Assembly: GCF_000001735.4 (NCBI RefSeq)
Contig: NC_003074.8
Span: 18,483,261 to 18,547,260, forward strand
Direction: 5' to 3'
Length of the DNA stretch: 64,000 bases
Source: Arabidopsis thaliana
Lineage: Eukaryota > Streptophyta > Magnoliopsida > Brassicales > Brassicaceae
In this document: piece after piece, positions 37,539 through 49,231 of the stretch
How the letters are laid out: the number at the start of each line of letters is the position of its first letter
How positions within the stretch are numbered: the stretch's first letter is position 1
Program-made: the position numbers and the translations under genes
Notes under the pieces: model-generated
Database searches by the model: none
What the model saw: only the letters and a program-made list of their open reading frames with translations
What the model was told of the DNA's origin: nothing

Positions 37539-39309
37539 CAAGTAATTGAAATGGGCTTGAAACCATGGGGCCGGAAATTTTCACTTTGTATTATTTTGAT
37601 GAAGCCCAATAGACTTTACGGAAAGACCTTAGGTTTCAAGTAGGTTTTTAAGTTTTATGAAACAGAGAAACATATACGTGTTCGTGAAGGAGAAGACGTG
37701 AAGGTAACTTGGACTATAAAGTGTATAGTGTTAGCGAAAAGGTGAAGCAGAATAAATAAAGTGTTATGCGTTATCAAGTCTACCTAATATAACTAGCTAG
37801 GGATTTCTACTCTTGTTTTCATAATCGATCTACGGACATTTCTCGGAACGTGGTCAAGATTCATGAGTCTTCTGTTTTTTATGTCTCTGTTCAATTTGGT
37901 TTAGAGATTAGTATGCTTATTTGTTTATTTCATATATGGTTATGAGAGGAGAGGCTAATGGCATATACTCTGATGTTTGTGATGGCTGCTAATATCGTTG
38001 AGGAGTTATTCACGTTGTTTCATGCGCAAAAATCAACAGAAAAAATTCTGATTATGAGCCAACTCTGTGAACCCTTATAGTGCGCCCAGAGGTTTGCGAG
38101 GCAAAATCCCGATGAACCAGAAGGAATTTTAGATCTCTATCAACAATAACTATGATGGAGCTCGTTTAAATTCATCACAGCGACAACATCATTAGGCTGC
38201 CCAACGTCTATGTCTCCTGGAGGTGATGGTACTTGATCTCTCAACCAATTTTCTTGAAAATATCATGCCTTGTGAGCGCTTTCATATTGCGCCTAAAATA
38301 CCCAATACGCAATGAACCTACTTCCAAAGGCATAGAAAAAAAACTGATAATGATAATGAGATTTGTCACTATACTTATCCTATCCCTACATAGGAGCCGT
38401 TTGATTGTTTAGTCCATGTTTTCATTTTGTTTAGTCTAATGCTATATAACTTTTCTTTATCAGTCTATTGTTATATGACTTATATATATCTCAAGAGATA
38501 AGGCCAATAAATCTTCTTCTTAATTATATCTGAAGACTCAAAACATATTTTGAGTTTAATAAAATAAATAACGTCCAAATGCTACATACAAACGGACCAA
38601 ATTCATGGAGGTATAAATTTAAATTATTTTTTGTTCCAAAGTGTATGCAGTGATTTATTGATGAATGCGATAGAGCGGCGAAAGAGAATAATCGTCACCT
38701 AGAAGACAAATTGATCGGCCGTACATATATACATAAATACAAACCTGCCACTTCACATGTCACCCACCTTTAAGCACCCCCTTCACATACATACTTTCTA
38801 TAACAAAAATATCAGCTTCTAGTTCATATTTATGTTACAATAACTCGAGTGAATCATACTAAAAAAATGTAATGCTTTCTCTAAATAGGAGATAAAATGC
38901 ACCCTCCGACCTAACTAAAGATTCCTTATTTTAGCTATTTAAGACATATTGCACATGTATAGAGATACATAAACACATATGCAATATGCACATCTTCTAT
39001 ACATTGAAAAAAGCTGATCTTGCAAATATTTGTCTTACACAACACAAGCGACCAAAGCGATGCGTTTCCCAATGATAAGGTTACGACATACTTACACGAC
39101 TCTCTCTATTGTCTCGTCTCTTTCTTTCCTCATCCCTCTCCTTTGTCTCCTTTCACTCTATTTTTCACTTTTCAGAATACTTTTACGTAAAAATCATGGA
39201 CATGTCATTGTCTCCACCCTACTATACTCTTTTTTTGTTCTTTTTGTTTCCTCTTGTGTCACAAAAATAACAAGATTAAACGTACATTTCTCTCTAAAAC
39301 CAGACTCAA
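37539..39309. other. Intergenic upstream of the GRAS gene
   Basis: A stretch at about 37940-38340 is less AT-rich and has scattered coding-like pieces with many stops (for example MVLDLSTNFLENI). I cannot name it. The rest is AT-rich. The last 250 bases hold an overlapping upstream frame of the GRAS gene, listed separately. Confidence 0.45.
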
Positions 39310-39383
39310 ATGACCAAAACCCGGATTCTCAACCCGACCCGATTCCCTTCTCCCAAACCCTTACGTGGCTGCGGCGACGCTAA
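39060..39383 (+). promoter_or_regulatory. Upstream ORF overlapping the GRAS gene start (107 aa)
   Basis: An ATG at 39060 opens 107 codons (MRFPMIRLRHTYTTLS...) in a different frame, ending at 39383, 74 bases past the GRAS ATG at 39310. The product would have two hydrophobic segments (LSFLIPLLCLLSLYFSLF and VSTLLYSFFVLFVSSC). If this ATG is in the mRNA, it would compete with the GRAS start. Whether it lies inside the transcript is unknown. Confidence 0.4.
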
Positions 39384-40542
39384 CTTCATGGAACAGCTCC
39401 TCCTTCACTGCGCCACCGCCATAGACTCCAACGACGCTGCATTAACTCACCAAATCCTCTGGGTCCTCAACAACATCGCTCCACCAGACGGTGACTCCAC
39501 CCAACGTCTTACATCCGCATTCCTCCGCGCGTTGCTCTCACGCGCCGTCTCCAAAACCCCTACACTATCATCCACCATTAGCTTCCTACCTCAGGCCGAT
39601 GAACTCCATCGTTTCTCAGTCGTGGAGTTAGCCGCTTTCGTAGACCTCACTCCGTGGCACCGGTTCGGATTCATTGCAGCCAACGCCGCGATCTTAACCG
39701 CCGTTGAAGGTTACTCAACGGTTCACATCGTTGACTTAAGTTTGACTCATTGTATGCAAATCCCTACTCTTATAGACGCCATGGCAAGCCGACTCAACAA
39801 ACCTCCTCCGCTTCTTAAACTCACCGTCGTCTCTTCCTCCGACCACTTCCCACCATTCATCAACATCTCCTACGAAGAACTCGGATCTAAACTAGTCAAC
39901 TTCGCCACCACACGAAACATTACAATGGAGTTCACAATCGTACCTTCTACTTACTCCGATGGCTTCTCCTCCCTCTTACAACAGTTACGGATTTATCCTT
40001 CTTCATTCAACGAAGCTCTCGTCGTTAACTGTCACATGATGCTCCGTTACATCCCTGAAGAACCCCTAACTTCATCATCATCATCGCTCCGAACAGTTTT
40101 CTTGAAACAACTCCGATCTTTGAATCCAAGAATCGTAACCCTAATCGAAGAAGACGTAGATCTCACATCGGAGAACTTGGTTAACCGGTTAAAATCGGCG
40201 TTTAACTACTTCTGGATTCCGTTCGATACGACGGACACGTTTATGAGTGAGCAGAGACGGTGGTACGAGGCGGAGATAAGTTGGAAGATAGAAAACGTGG
40301 TGGCGAAGGAAGGTGCGGAGAGAGTGGAGAGGACGGAGACGAAGAGACGGTGGATAGAGAGAATGAGAGAGGCTGAGTTCGGTGGAGTTAGGGTTAAAGA
40401 AGATGCGGTGGCGGATGTGAAGGCGATGCTGGAGGAGCACGCTGTCGGGTGGGGAATGAAGAAGGAAGACGACGACGAGAGTCTCGTGCTGACGTGGAAA
40501 GGTCATAGTGTTGTGTTTGCTACCGTTTGGGTTCCCATTTAA
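39310..40542 (+). CDS. SCL32: GRAS transcription regulator SCL32 (At3g49950)
   Basis: An intronless frame of 410 aa, matching the length I recall for Scarecrow-like 32. GRAS proteins are plant nuclear regulators that act with DNA-binding partners in meristem and hormone programmes. Domains in order: leucine heptad I (FMEQLLLHCATAIDSNDAAL), the VHIID core written here as VHIVDLSLTHCMQIP (about residues 138-152), a second leucine region, a PFYRE region (SFNEALVVNCHMMLRYIPEE; VTLIEEDVDL), and a SAW region (WYEAEISWKIENVVAKEG to LTWKGHSVVFATVWVP). The first ATG that keeps a full LHR I is at 39310; an earlier out-of-frame ATG overlaps it. It belongs to the SCL32/LAS-like side of the family; the chromosome 5 partner appears shortened (At5g67411). 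Confidence 0.93.
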   Translation: MTKTRILNPTRFPSPKPLRGCGDANFMEQLLLHCATAIDSNDAALTHQILWVLNNIAPPDGDSTQRLTSAFLRALLSRAVSKTPTLSSTISFLPQADELHRFSVVELAAFVDLTPWHRFGFIAANAAILTAVEGYSTVHIVDLSLTHCMQIPTLIDAMASRLNKPPPLLKLTVVSSSDHFPPFINISYEELGSKLVNFATTRNITMEFTIVPSTYSDGFSSLLQQLRIYPSSFNEALVVNCHMMLRYIPEEPLTSSSSSLRTVFLKQLRSLNPRIVTLIEEDVDLTSENLVNRLKSAFNYFWIPFDTTDTFMSEQRRWYEAEISWKIENVVAKEGAERVERTETKRRWIERMREAEFGGVRVKEDAVADVKAMLEEHAVGWGMKKEDDDESLVLTWKGHSVVFATVWVPI

Positions 40543-41052
40543 ATCAGGTTGATTTAATTTAATTAGCGTTTTAATTGGATACCTAATATAGTAGAATAGC
40601 ATTGCTTTAATTTCTGATCTAATTACAATTTAATAATATTTTTTATTAACTTTTTTTTTTGTTCTAATCTAGTGTCAATTGTTTTGTACTAGTTCAAAAC
40701 ATTCTAACGTTGAAAAATAATCGTTATTATGACTAAACATATTTTACATCTTCATAAGCACTTTTAGTTTACATAGATATTTTTCCGTGAATAGGCTTAG
40801 TGATAACAGTGAAAACTTATTATAATAGGAAAAATTGAATAGTATATAGTTATTTAAATTTGTAGCGAGAATAAACATGTTGGAGATACAAAGTAGAGAG
40901 GATCAGATACAATTGCCTTCTTAAAATGAAGACATAAACAAAACAAATGAAAAACCAATAATATCTTCTCATCGTCAAAATGAACATTCAAACATTAATA
41001 AAACGAAAGGAAAATAGGAGATAAGACAACTTATATTTTCCCATTACCAGCT
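40543..41052. other. Intergenic between convergent GRAS and peroxidase genes
   Basis: AT-rich 3' flanks of both genes. I see nothing else. Confidence 0.6.
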
Positions 41053-42350
41053 CTAGTTAAACGCACCACAATCACGACGGATGTTTCCATTGCTGCTATT
41101 CTTAACTCCAACACGGCCAAGTTTGGTCATGGCTATCACAAAAGCGCGGTTAAAGGCCGTAGAGTTTGAGGCCCAAGCATTAACGGTGGGCCTAGAGCGA
41201 CCATCCGTGAAGAGAACTTGATCGGAGGTGAAGAGACCTTTGCCTTGTTGAAGATTCTTGAAGTAAGTGTTGTCAAACGTCTTGGGCGTGACTGGGTCCA
41301 TGTTGATTGCAATTCTTGGGTCCACATTCTTAGGACAAGCCTTTTGAAGCTCAATAGCGTAAGCCTTGTTTAAAGTTGGGTCCACGGAGTTGATGCCGTT
41401 GAATTTGTGGATTCTTTTAAAGACCTTGCCACAATGTGCGAATCCAAGGGTGTGAGCCGCTACATTATGAATTTATCGGTTTAGACATCGATGCATCTTG
41501 GTGATATAAATACATATAACTATATAAGATGTTTTGATTTAAATTTGGTTTACCTGAAAGAGCAATCATATCTTCTTGGGTAAGTTTGTTTTTCGTGAAA
41601 AGAGCATTAAGTTTGTCTACATTGTCCGAAGGTCCTGGTAAGTTCCCTTCGACACTTGACGCGGTTGATACCAAACCATCGAACCTACCAAGTTCAACTT
41701 CATAGGACGGTCCTCCAGCCTATACATGCGTAAAACCTTGTTATATAAAACATTTCTAAACAAGCAATGTGATATACTAATATTAATGTGAAATTTTGTT
41801 TAGGATTAATTATCTGGTTATAGTAAGGCTAGTACAAATACTCACCGCAACAACAACATCTCGGGTGGCCAAAGTAAGAATATCGGCACATGAGACCTTG
41901 TTCCGGCAACTAGGGTTAGAGTCAAGGGCTTTCTTAGCTTGGATCACCACATCAAATCCATCTCCAGCTAGCGAAATGTTATCTGGATGATCCTTCTCTG
42001 CCTTGTTCTTAGGCGTTGATTGGATCATGACAGATGCATCACAACCCTACAATGCCAATTACGCCAAAGGTACCAATTAATCGCCTAATGAAAGAGGAGA
42101 AAAAAGATATGAAAACGCTTAAATAGAAACATACATTGACAAAGCAGTCGTGGAAGAAGAGACGGAGAGTGGCAGGGACGGCGACGAATGTCTTCTTTAT
42201 TTTCTTTTGGACAGCATTTCTCACGATTTGTTCGACATTGGGGCAAGTTTTGGAGTAGAAACCGCGGCTTAGTTGTGCGGTGGTTGTATCGGGAAAGACA
42301 GAGATTATGAGGCAAAGACCTATGAGTAGAACAATATCGAAGCGAGCCAT
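41053..42350 (-). CDS. PER35: Class III peroxidase 35 (At3g49960)
   Basis: Four exons on the minus strand: 42135-42350, 41846-42046, 41554-41719 and 41053-41459, the standard three-intron plan of plant class III peroxidases. They give 329 aa. A signal peptide ([20 protein letters not shown]) directs secretion to the cell wall. The mature part starts near [20 protein letters not shown]. The distal heme side is [19 protein letters not shown], with catalytic Arg and His. The proximal side is [20 protein letters not shown], with the heme-ligand His. Eight cysteines for four disulfides can be placed. It oxidises phenolic donors with H2O2 and acts in wall cross-linking; the chromosome 5 partner PRX73 (At5g67400) is root-hair related, so a similar site is inferred. 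Complete and undamaged. Confidence 0.95.
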
Positions 42351-43955
42351 TGTATGGACAAAACCGAGAGAGAGAGAGTGTTGTATATAAATTGAGCCAA
42401 GACAAGAAGAATTGCTTTTGAAATGATGACGGTAAAAGGTGCACGATAAAGGTTTATATAATGATGGGCTTGAAGAATATAACGCAATATTAAAGAAGAT
42501 TCATTTGTTTTAGTATAGGCTTTTGATAAAATTATTCGATTTTTGGTTAACTGCACCAGGCCTACCTTGTTCATTTCATTTATACTTGTTAGCATGATGT
42601 ACTTCTTACAAGAGTGGAAAATCATCAACGAAGAGTTCTTCAGTGAGAATGAAATATAAATAACAATAGCAAGTTTAATTAACCTTAATTAATTGTATAC
42701 TAAAATGATTAATTGTATAAATATGTGATTATGGATTTATCTAGTGAAAAAAGTAAATGTGGATTGCCAACAATAATACAAATATGGATCGTCGAAACAT
42801 GAAAGTGGAATCCAAATACTGAAAGTGGAGATGTGGTTTGCACGTTGTTACATGAACTGATGAAAGTTAGTGAGAGCATCATAATGAAAAATATATAAGA
42901 ATAATTGTAGTACATGTAAATGAACCATATAAATAAATTATAAAAAGAAAAATAAATTGACAATAAAATTAGTTTAGACAATTGTAGTATTCACCATTAA
43001 CTGTTATAAGACTCATCATTTTTTTTCTCTTCATAATATGTTACTTTTATATAGGAGTTTTTTTCTAACTTAGTAAATGGAGGTTTTAGACTGTTTTATG
43101 GGTTAGATTGTGATTGTTGGTTTATACTTGATAGACATTTGAATCGATAGAAAACAAAATTAAATGAGAATGGAACTCCGCACACAATGCTTAATATGGA
43201 GTAATTGATAAACTTGTAATAAGTAAAAAAGTTTCAGTAATATCCCTCAAAACCATACATAGAATTTGTATCTTCATTCTGACACGCCATGAAATTATGA
43301 GAAAAGCAATGCCCTTTTTCTTTAATAACAATTATGAGCAGATTGTGCAAGGCACGCTCCTTGTTTGTGTTGACAACTTTGTTAATGTCAAACCATTATA
43401 ATATCTGCGGTAACTAAAGTCTAAGCAAACGGAACCAAAACCGAATTTAAACCGATCAAAACCAAACCAAAATCTATGTTCAACTATTTGGTTAACCTTT
43501 TCCTCAATCCTAACGGTTTGGTTTTTTTTTTTGTAGGAATCCTAACGGTTTGGTTGTGATAGTTCTAAATCAAAAATAAAATCCCACATTTAACTCTAAC
43601 CCTAATGATCCTAACTAAAATCACGTTTCCACTTTAAATTTTCCGATTACCACAATACAAAAGATGAAAAGAAGAAGAGTCTCTTTGTATCTTTCTTCCC
43701 CATGCTTCGAGTGTCTTCTAAATTAAGTTTTTTTTTTTTAATCCGAATAATTAAATTTTCTGTTGACTTTTTGAGAATTGCTCTATGACGACTTAACGAT
43801 TCTTAAGATTATACTCAACACAAAATGTCGACAAAAAAAAGATTATACTCAACACATAAACTCAAAGACATTCTCAGCTCTCTATACAATCAACACAGAA
43901 ACATCCATGACTAGAAATTGAAAATTTCCAACAAGAACAAGTGTTCATGTATTGT
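42351..43955. other. Intergenic upstream of peroxidase 35
   Basis: The peroxidase leader carries a GA-repeat (about 42365-42378). Beyond it lies AT-rich sequence with no supported gene; the open frames at 42320-42628 and 42709-42981 are AT-driven and hydrophobic by composition. Confidence 0.5.
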
Positions 43956-45967
43956 TTAAGATATAGAGTGTCTTCTGCTTTTAGGTTGTTTGGTTTGTCC
44001 TTGTTTGAGGCCAAAAGGGTTAATAAGCTTTCCGAGTTTTTGAGAAACAGAGTTTATAAATGACTTTCTAGGTAATCGAGGCTTAGCCACCGAAGCAGTT
44101 GAAACCGAAGAAGAACAATCCGAACCACTCATGACTTCAAAAGCTTTCTCCTTCTCCAACTCCTTGAACTTCATTTTCACTTTGAGCAACTCAAGCTTCA
44201 AGTATTGGTTTTCCCGGTTTAGTTTGGAGAGTTCATTCTTGTAGGAGCTGAGCTCAGGAGGAGAAAGAGTTTTTTCTGCTGTTGCTGGTGCTGGAGAATC
44301 TGAATTGCTTAAATTTTCTTGGAAACGATCGTTTTGAGCTGCGTGAGCATACACATCTCGCGATAGCTTTTTACAGTCCATTAAGCTACAAACTTTCTTC
44401 TTCTCCACTTCACTTATATTCGGATGTGTCTGCACCAACAAGATTAAACAACATTTTCTAAGATCTTTAAACTTTTCAAGATATAGGTCAGAACATTTTG
44501 ATAATGTTAAAAGCTCTAGTTTATTCATCAATATAGTTTTAGTGTTATCAAATAAATGTATACCTTGAGGAAGATGTCAATGGCTCGATACATCCTAGAC
44601 TGTTTCGGAATACATTCAGCAAAACCGATGAACTTCGCGAAGTTTATGTTTCTATCAGAAGCGATTTCAGCCAGATAAGTCTCCATTAATTCACCAATAT
44701 CACTAGCAAAATCAGCAGAGTTTCCTTCAACTTCAAACTCAAGATAGTTCATGAGGATACGTTGAACAGTATCAACATCTAACATTGTGTTGTCTCCATT
44801 GAATGAATAATAAGGAATCAAGAGATCATCAATAACAGCTTGTCTTAATTGCAATCCCATTCTCTTCTCCAAATCAAGCCTGCAAGCTACCGTGGTTTCG
44901 AGGTATATCGCAGCTCTTAAAAGTATCGAAAGAAAACTAACTGACACTGAGTTTCTCTCCCTCGGAAGAAGACTCACTATTGTTTCAAGGATCAACCTTT
45001 TCTCATGTTCTTGTTCTGCCTCCATCTTCTTTGCCTCTTTCCCAAAAATGTCCTGCATTTCCCACAGAGAAACCGACATTACATTATTCTTTAAAGTAAG
45101 CAAACACATTGTTCTGTTAAAAAATTCAAGAATCTCACCAACCCTCTAAGAGCTTTTTCGGCATAGAGTTTAAGTACTGGACCAAGTGAGTATCTCTTAA
45201 ACCCTCTAGCGATCATCGCGACCAAGACACGTCGAAACATATCAATCTTTAGAACAGCTAAATCGTCAGCCCACCAGTCAACTATATCCTCATTGCTCTG
45301 GCTCTCCTGGCATATTGCATAAGCGATTGAATCGATACACCGGTCCACGAGTCTCACTCTCTCGGCTATAGGCAACAAATCTTGAGATTTTTGCAGAACT
45401 TTAACTGATTTTGATAAACTCTTGAGGATCACTTCGTTTAAGTAAACCTCTATTGTCTCCACTAGGTTTTCAACAGAGTGTTCCTCTGTCATCTCTAGAT
45501 ACTCTGCTGCACATAGTAGCATCGCAATGTTCTCTGTGTTTATCTCGAAGCTTATGTCGTAGCAGAATTTGATGACTAGCTCAAATCCTTCTGCACCTCC
45601 AGGAAAATCTGGGATTCTGATAATGTTGGAATCATTGCTTGATTCAGAAGCAAGTTTCTTTATAAACCCACATTTTGAAACAAGTGGAAACTGCAGATTA
45701 TCACAGAGACTATGTATATGAGAAAGTGATCTCCTTGTGTATAATTTAGTAGATCTTGAAAAAATAAAATCACCTTGTGGAGTAAAAACGAAAGTTTCTC
45801 CAACATGAACAGTGACGTCACTAGGAATTTCTTGAGAAGAAATCCTGAAATTTAATTTGTAAAAAATAAGAAATAAAATGAGAAAAAGTTGGAACAAAGT
45901 GAGGATTAAACCATTCGCTAGTTCTCTTCATGGCTGAGGACAAAAGCTCCTTCTTCTTTCCAGACAT
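43956..45967 (-). CDS. BTB/POZ NPH3-family protein with a disrupted BTB exon (At3g49970)
   Basis: Exons on the minus strand: 45912-45967, 45139-45844 (perhaps split, see below), 44564-45052 and 43956-44429. Start MSGKKKELLSSAMKRTSEW. The BTB begins DVTVHVGETF and resumes at FPLVSKCGFIKKL. The NPH3 domain includes WWADDLAVLKIDMFRRVLVA, YSLGPVLKLYAEKALRGL, TIVSLLPRERNSVS and CSLMDCKKLSRDVYAHAAQN. The adaptor role in phototropin/auxin signalling is by family. Two oddities appear. At 45691-45773 there is an 83-base intron-like segment at the place where relatives have an intron after LHK, but one extra base in a T-run puts the exon before it out of frame; reading straight through adds 84 bases without a stop. 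Second, the motif that normally follows HAAQNDR (LPxxxVVQVLYYEQ) is missing. The gene may be decaying or may use an unusual BTB. Confidence 0.8.
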
Positions 45968-47068
45968 ATTACGAACACTTGACGATAACAGTTTCTTCTT
46001 GCTCAAGAAATAAACCCTAGAACTACTTCAAAGACATCTCTCATTGATTTATAGATATAGTTTCATGCTTGACATTCTTACACACAATCAAAAGAGACGA
46101 TGAAGAATATGATCCACCAAAGAGTTTATGGATTTGTGTGGTTCAAACGTCAAATAGGTAAGAGCAACTCCATTGCACATAAAAGAGAGTGTCTTCCCAC
46201 AATTAAAATATAATGTATGTAAAGAAAATATCTTATTATAATGTTTTAGTGTCTTTAAACTTAAGACATATGTCTTAAATGTCTTGTTAAAGAAATTTTA
46301 GAGAAGAATGTCTCAAATTTAAAGACCCATAACATTTAATTATTAGTATTTTGTAACTTTAATTTTTTTAATGTTTATCAAAGACCCCTTTCCTAATGTG
46401 CAATGGGGTGGCTCTAAGGGTCCTTCTGTATCTGAGACGTCTTTTCGAAATAATCCAAACACCAATTATTGTCAAATATTTTATCTTTTGAACGATCACA
46501 CCGCAAAATAGTGTGATTTTAGAAATATTATAGTGTGAAACCGCATAAAAATACACAGAATAATTTTATGTTACCGACAAAAAACATGTGGAATGACTAT
46601 CAATAATTCCACAAAGGGCACATAAAGCTTCTATTCTTTACTTCTTTCTCCAAAGTTTAAGATCTTAAATTTTGTTGACTATCAATAGCTCCAAAATGTT
46701 ATGGTCCATACAGCTTTATTATAGAGAACATTCACGGATTTGTGACCGAACATGAACAAATGACTCATGAAGACTAAATAAGCTGCACGGGCCGGATTTT
46801 GTGACAGAACATATGTCTTGTATCCCCCACAAAGCTTTTATTATCAGATTTATACATATCGTTTGATAATTGAATTTCTGATTAAGACACACTACTCAAC
46901 CTTTGCTATAAATGGTGTCTTTTAATTTGCTCTGTCACTTTCGTGAAGTTTGACTAGTAATAGTGATAAACACTAATATTAAAGACGTCCGCATCCAAAA
47001 AACGATTCAAGATTTGTAATCTTGATAAACAACAAAACACTAGCATGTCTTTTTTTTCGTTCCATAAA
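45968..47068. other. Intergenic with a MITE
   Basis: It holds the NPH3 gene leader, the MITE-like element at 46160-46416 and AT-rich sequence up to the F-box gene. I see no gene. Confidence 0.5.
46160..46416. mobile_element. MITE-like element with terminal inverted repeats
   Basis: AGAGCAACTCCATTGCACAT at 46161-46180 is matched in reverse at 46396-46415 (AGAGCCACCCCATTGCACAT when inverted). That is 17 of 20 positions or better. The interior of about 215 bases is AT-rich with no coding. The AGAGCAxCTCCATTG start is common among plant MITEs. I could not settle a target-site duplication. Confidence 0.65.
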
Positions 47069-48220
47069 CTAACTATTCAGCTCTTTTTCGTTTGCCTCCG
47101 ATTGTTGGATTTGAATCAAACTTGGAACATAATCAACAAAATGTGGCCAATATGAAGTCATTGTCACTACTGGAAAATACACTCGTGTGGCATTACTATC
47201 CGCCTCAACCATGGATACTGTTATAACCGGTTGGCATTTTTTTTGGCATTTCTCACAACACACGACAATCTTCTTTTCCTCGTCGACCAAGAAAGGTCTA
47301 CCGCTCCACATATAATATCTAGTACCGACTTCCACTTCGAAAAGCTTTCTCCACGACATCTCTTTGGTCTCATCATCCATCTTATTTGTTATCCATATCT
47401 CTCTTCTTGGTGCATCCTTAAGCTGTAATACCACCGAAAGTTTTTCTTCTCCAACAACTGATAGAGAATAATCATGATCAGAAATATCACACTGAAAGGG
47501 AAGCCATAGACGTTCAAATCTCTCTGTGGTATAATCAAAACTGATTAACCCTAACTGCTCGTCTTTCAAATCATAAGCAAACCAGTAAGTATTTCCCTTC
47601 AAAGACACGCGGTAATCAGAACAAGTGAAGTAGTTGCCTGGAATCGGAGTGACATCAAGATTCCTCCATGTATTAGATTTTATGTCATAGATTTTGAATT
47701 CTTGGTCGCCATAATTATAACCCTTGTAGCTCAATATCTTGTAGCTCTTATCGCTTGATTTATTGTCTTGGTAATATCCAAGAACAAAGTCTTGACCGTT
47801 TTCGTCGAGATTTTCGCCGGTTTGGATCCACTTCTTTTGACCAGTACACGGATTCCAAACCACGATTCTAGTGTCTTTTAGGATGGTGCATACAAATAAG
47901 CCATCACAGTGAAATATTTTCATTATAATGACTTGACTTGAATTAGAATGATAATCGATTGGGCTAAGTTCACCTGTAAACTCTTCAGAAGGAAATCCAC
48001 TATGGAGATTGATGCTCAGTGAAGAAAGCCTACATCTTTCCTCTAGTACTGTGATAAGAAACTGTTTTGGGGCTTTATCAAAGTGTTTTCTTGAGAATGT
48101 CCTATCGTTGAATAAACGGTTCCATTCTTTGCACGTAAGTCGTAATTGTTTGAGAGATGTGGCCGGAACACGACATAGTATCTCCTCTAACAACTCCTGT
48201 GGAAGGTTCAACACCATCAT
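47069..48220 (-). CDS. F-box associated-domain protein (At3g49980)
   Basis: A single-exon frame of 383 aa from the ATG at 48218-48220; an in-frame extension upstream has no ATG. The N-terminal F-box is [20 protein letters not shown] followed by [21 protein letters not shown], which binds SKP1/ASK in an SCF ubiquitin ligase. The rest is the plant F-box associated domain type 1 ([76 protein letters not shown]), a six-bladed propeller thought to bind targets. This family is large, young and fast-changing in Arabidopsis, so the substrate cannot be guessed. Decayed partial copies lie just upstream at 48527-49140. The frame is intact. Confidence 0.9.
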
Positions 48221-48526
48221 TGGAAGAAAGAATCGGTGGCTTTGATTACTATCATTATTTTTTAGGTTTTCGTGTTTCAACGTTTACTCAATGTTATCTT
48301 ATTGGAGTTGTATATAACTCTTTCCTTTTTTTTCATTTTACTGCTATTTTTAGTTTTTTCTTTTCCTATTTGAGCTTTTTTTTTTTTTTTTTTTAAGTTT
48401 TTCCTTATCCCATCTGATTTCTATTTTTATTGTTTTACAAGGTTTTTATTTCCTGTTATTTCTCCAAATGATTCATATATGTAATTAATGTCAGTAAAAC
48501 ATTATTATGCCAAGACAAATGTCACT
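48221..48526. other. F-box gene upstream flank
   Basis: T-rich leader with a long T-run at about 48377-48394. No gene seen. Confidence 0.5.
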
Positions 48527-49140
48527 ATGAAGAACTTGCTCGGTTGCTCCACGACATTACTTTGGTGTTTGATCTCATCATCAATCTTATTTGTTACCCA
48601 TATCTCTTTCTTTGATGTATGTGTACGCTTTAATAATCAACACCGAAAGTTTCTCTTCTCTAACGACTCATAAAGAGATAGTTTCATAACAACCACGCTG
48701 ATAGGGAAGACGTAAACGTTCAAATCTCTCTGTTGTATAATCAAAACTGAGTAAGAATATACCGAGCTGTTCCTATTTATCTTCATCATAAGCAAACCAG
48801 TAAGTGTTTCCCTTCAAAAGATAGGCGGTAGTCAGAATTTATGAAGTGGCAGTCCAGAGTGTGACATCATGATTCCTCCATGAATTAGAGTTCATATCAT
48901 CGATTTGGAATTCTTGGTCGTCACAGTTTTAGTTCTTATAGCTAAAATATCTTGTAGCTCTTATTGCCAGATTTGTTGTCTTGGTACTCCGTTGGTAGTA
49001 TCCAAGAACAAAGGTTAAATTCTGATTTGAGTCGACTCTGTTCTCATCACTTTCTCGAAATTAGACTAGTAAAAGTAATAAATAATATTCAAAAGTCCAC
49101 ATCCAAAACAAGATTCAAGATTTTCAAATCTTGATGAAAA
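48527..49140 (-). pseudogene. Decayed F-box gene copies (rearranged)
   Basis: Bases about 48540-49017 match the F-box gene's associated domain (compare 47339-47790), including the cgttcaaatctctctgttgt and agcaaaccagtaagtgtttc stretches, but with many frame breaks. Bases about 49035-49140 match the 3' flank of the F-box gene (about 46935-47040). In the intact gene the 3' flank lies on the other side of that coding part, so these are pieces of at least two tandem copies joined by deletion. Confidence 0.75.
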
Positions 49141-49231
49141 AGAAAAAACAAACAGCAAATATTACACGAAATGGCTGGAAAAACTGGTTTTAAACAGTCT
49201 GAGAATTGTTTTGTTTTACCTTAGTAACATA

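Noticed and set aside
37940-38350. Possible LRR-like fragment upstream of SCL32 (DLSTNFLENI)
   Set aside because: Only a few residues fit, stops are frequent in all frames, and I could not extend the match.
42320-42981. Hydrophobic minus-strand frames upstream of peroxidase 35
   Set aside because: AT-rich composition gives runs of Phe, Ile, Tyr and Leu; there is no conserved motif, and part is the peroxidase leader.
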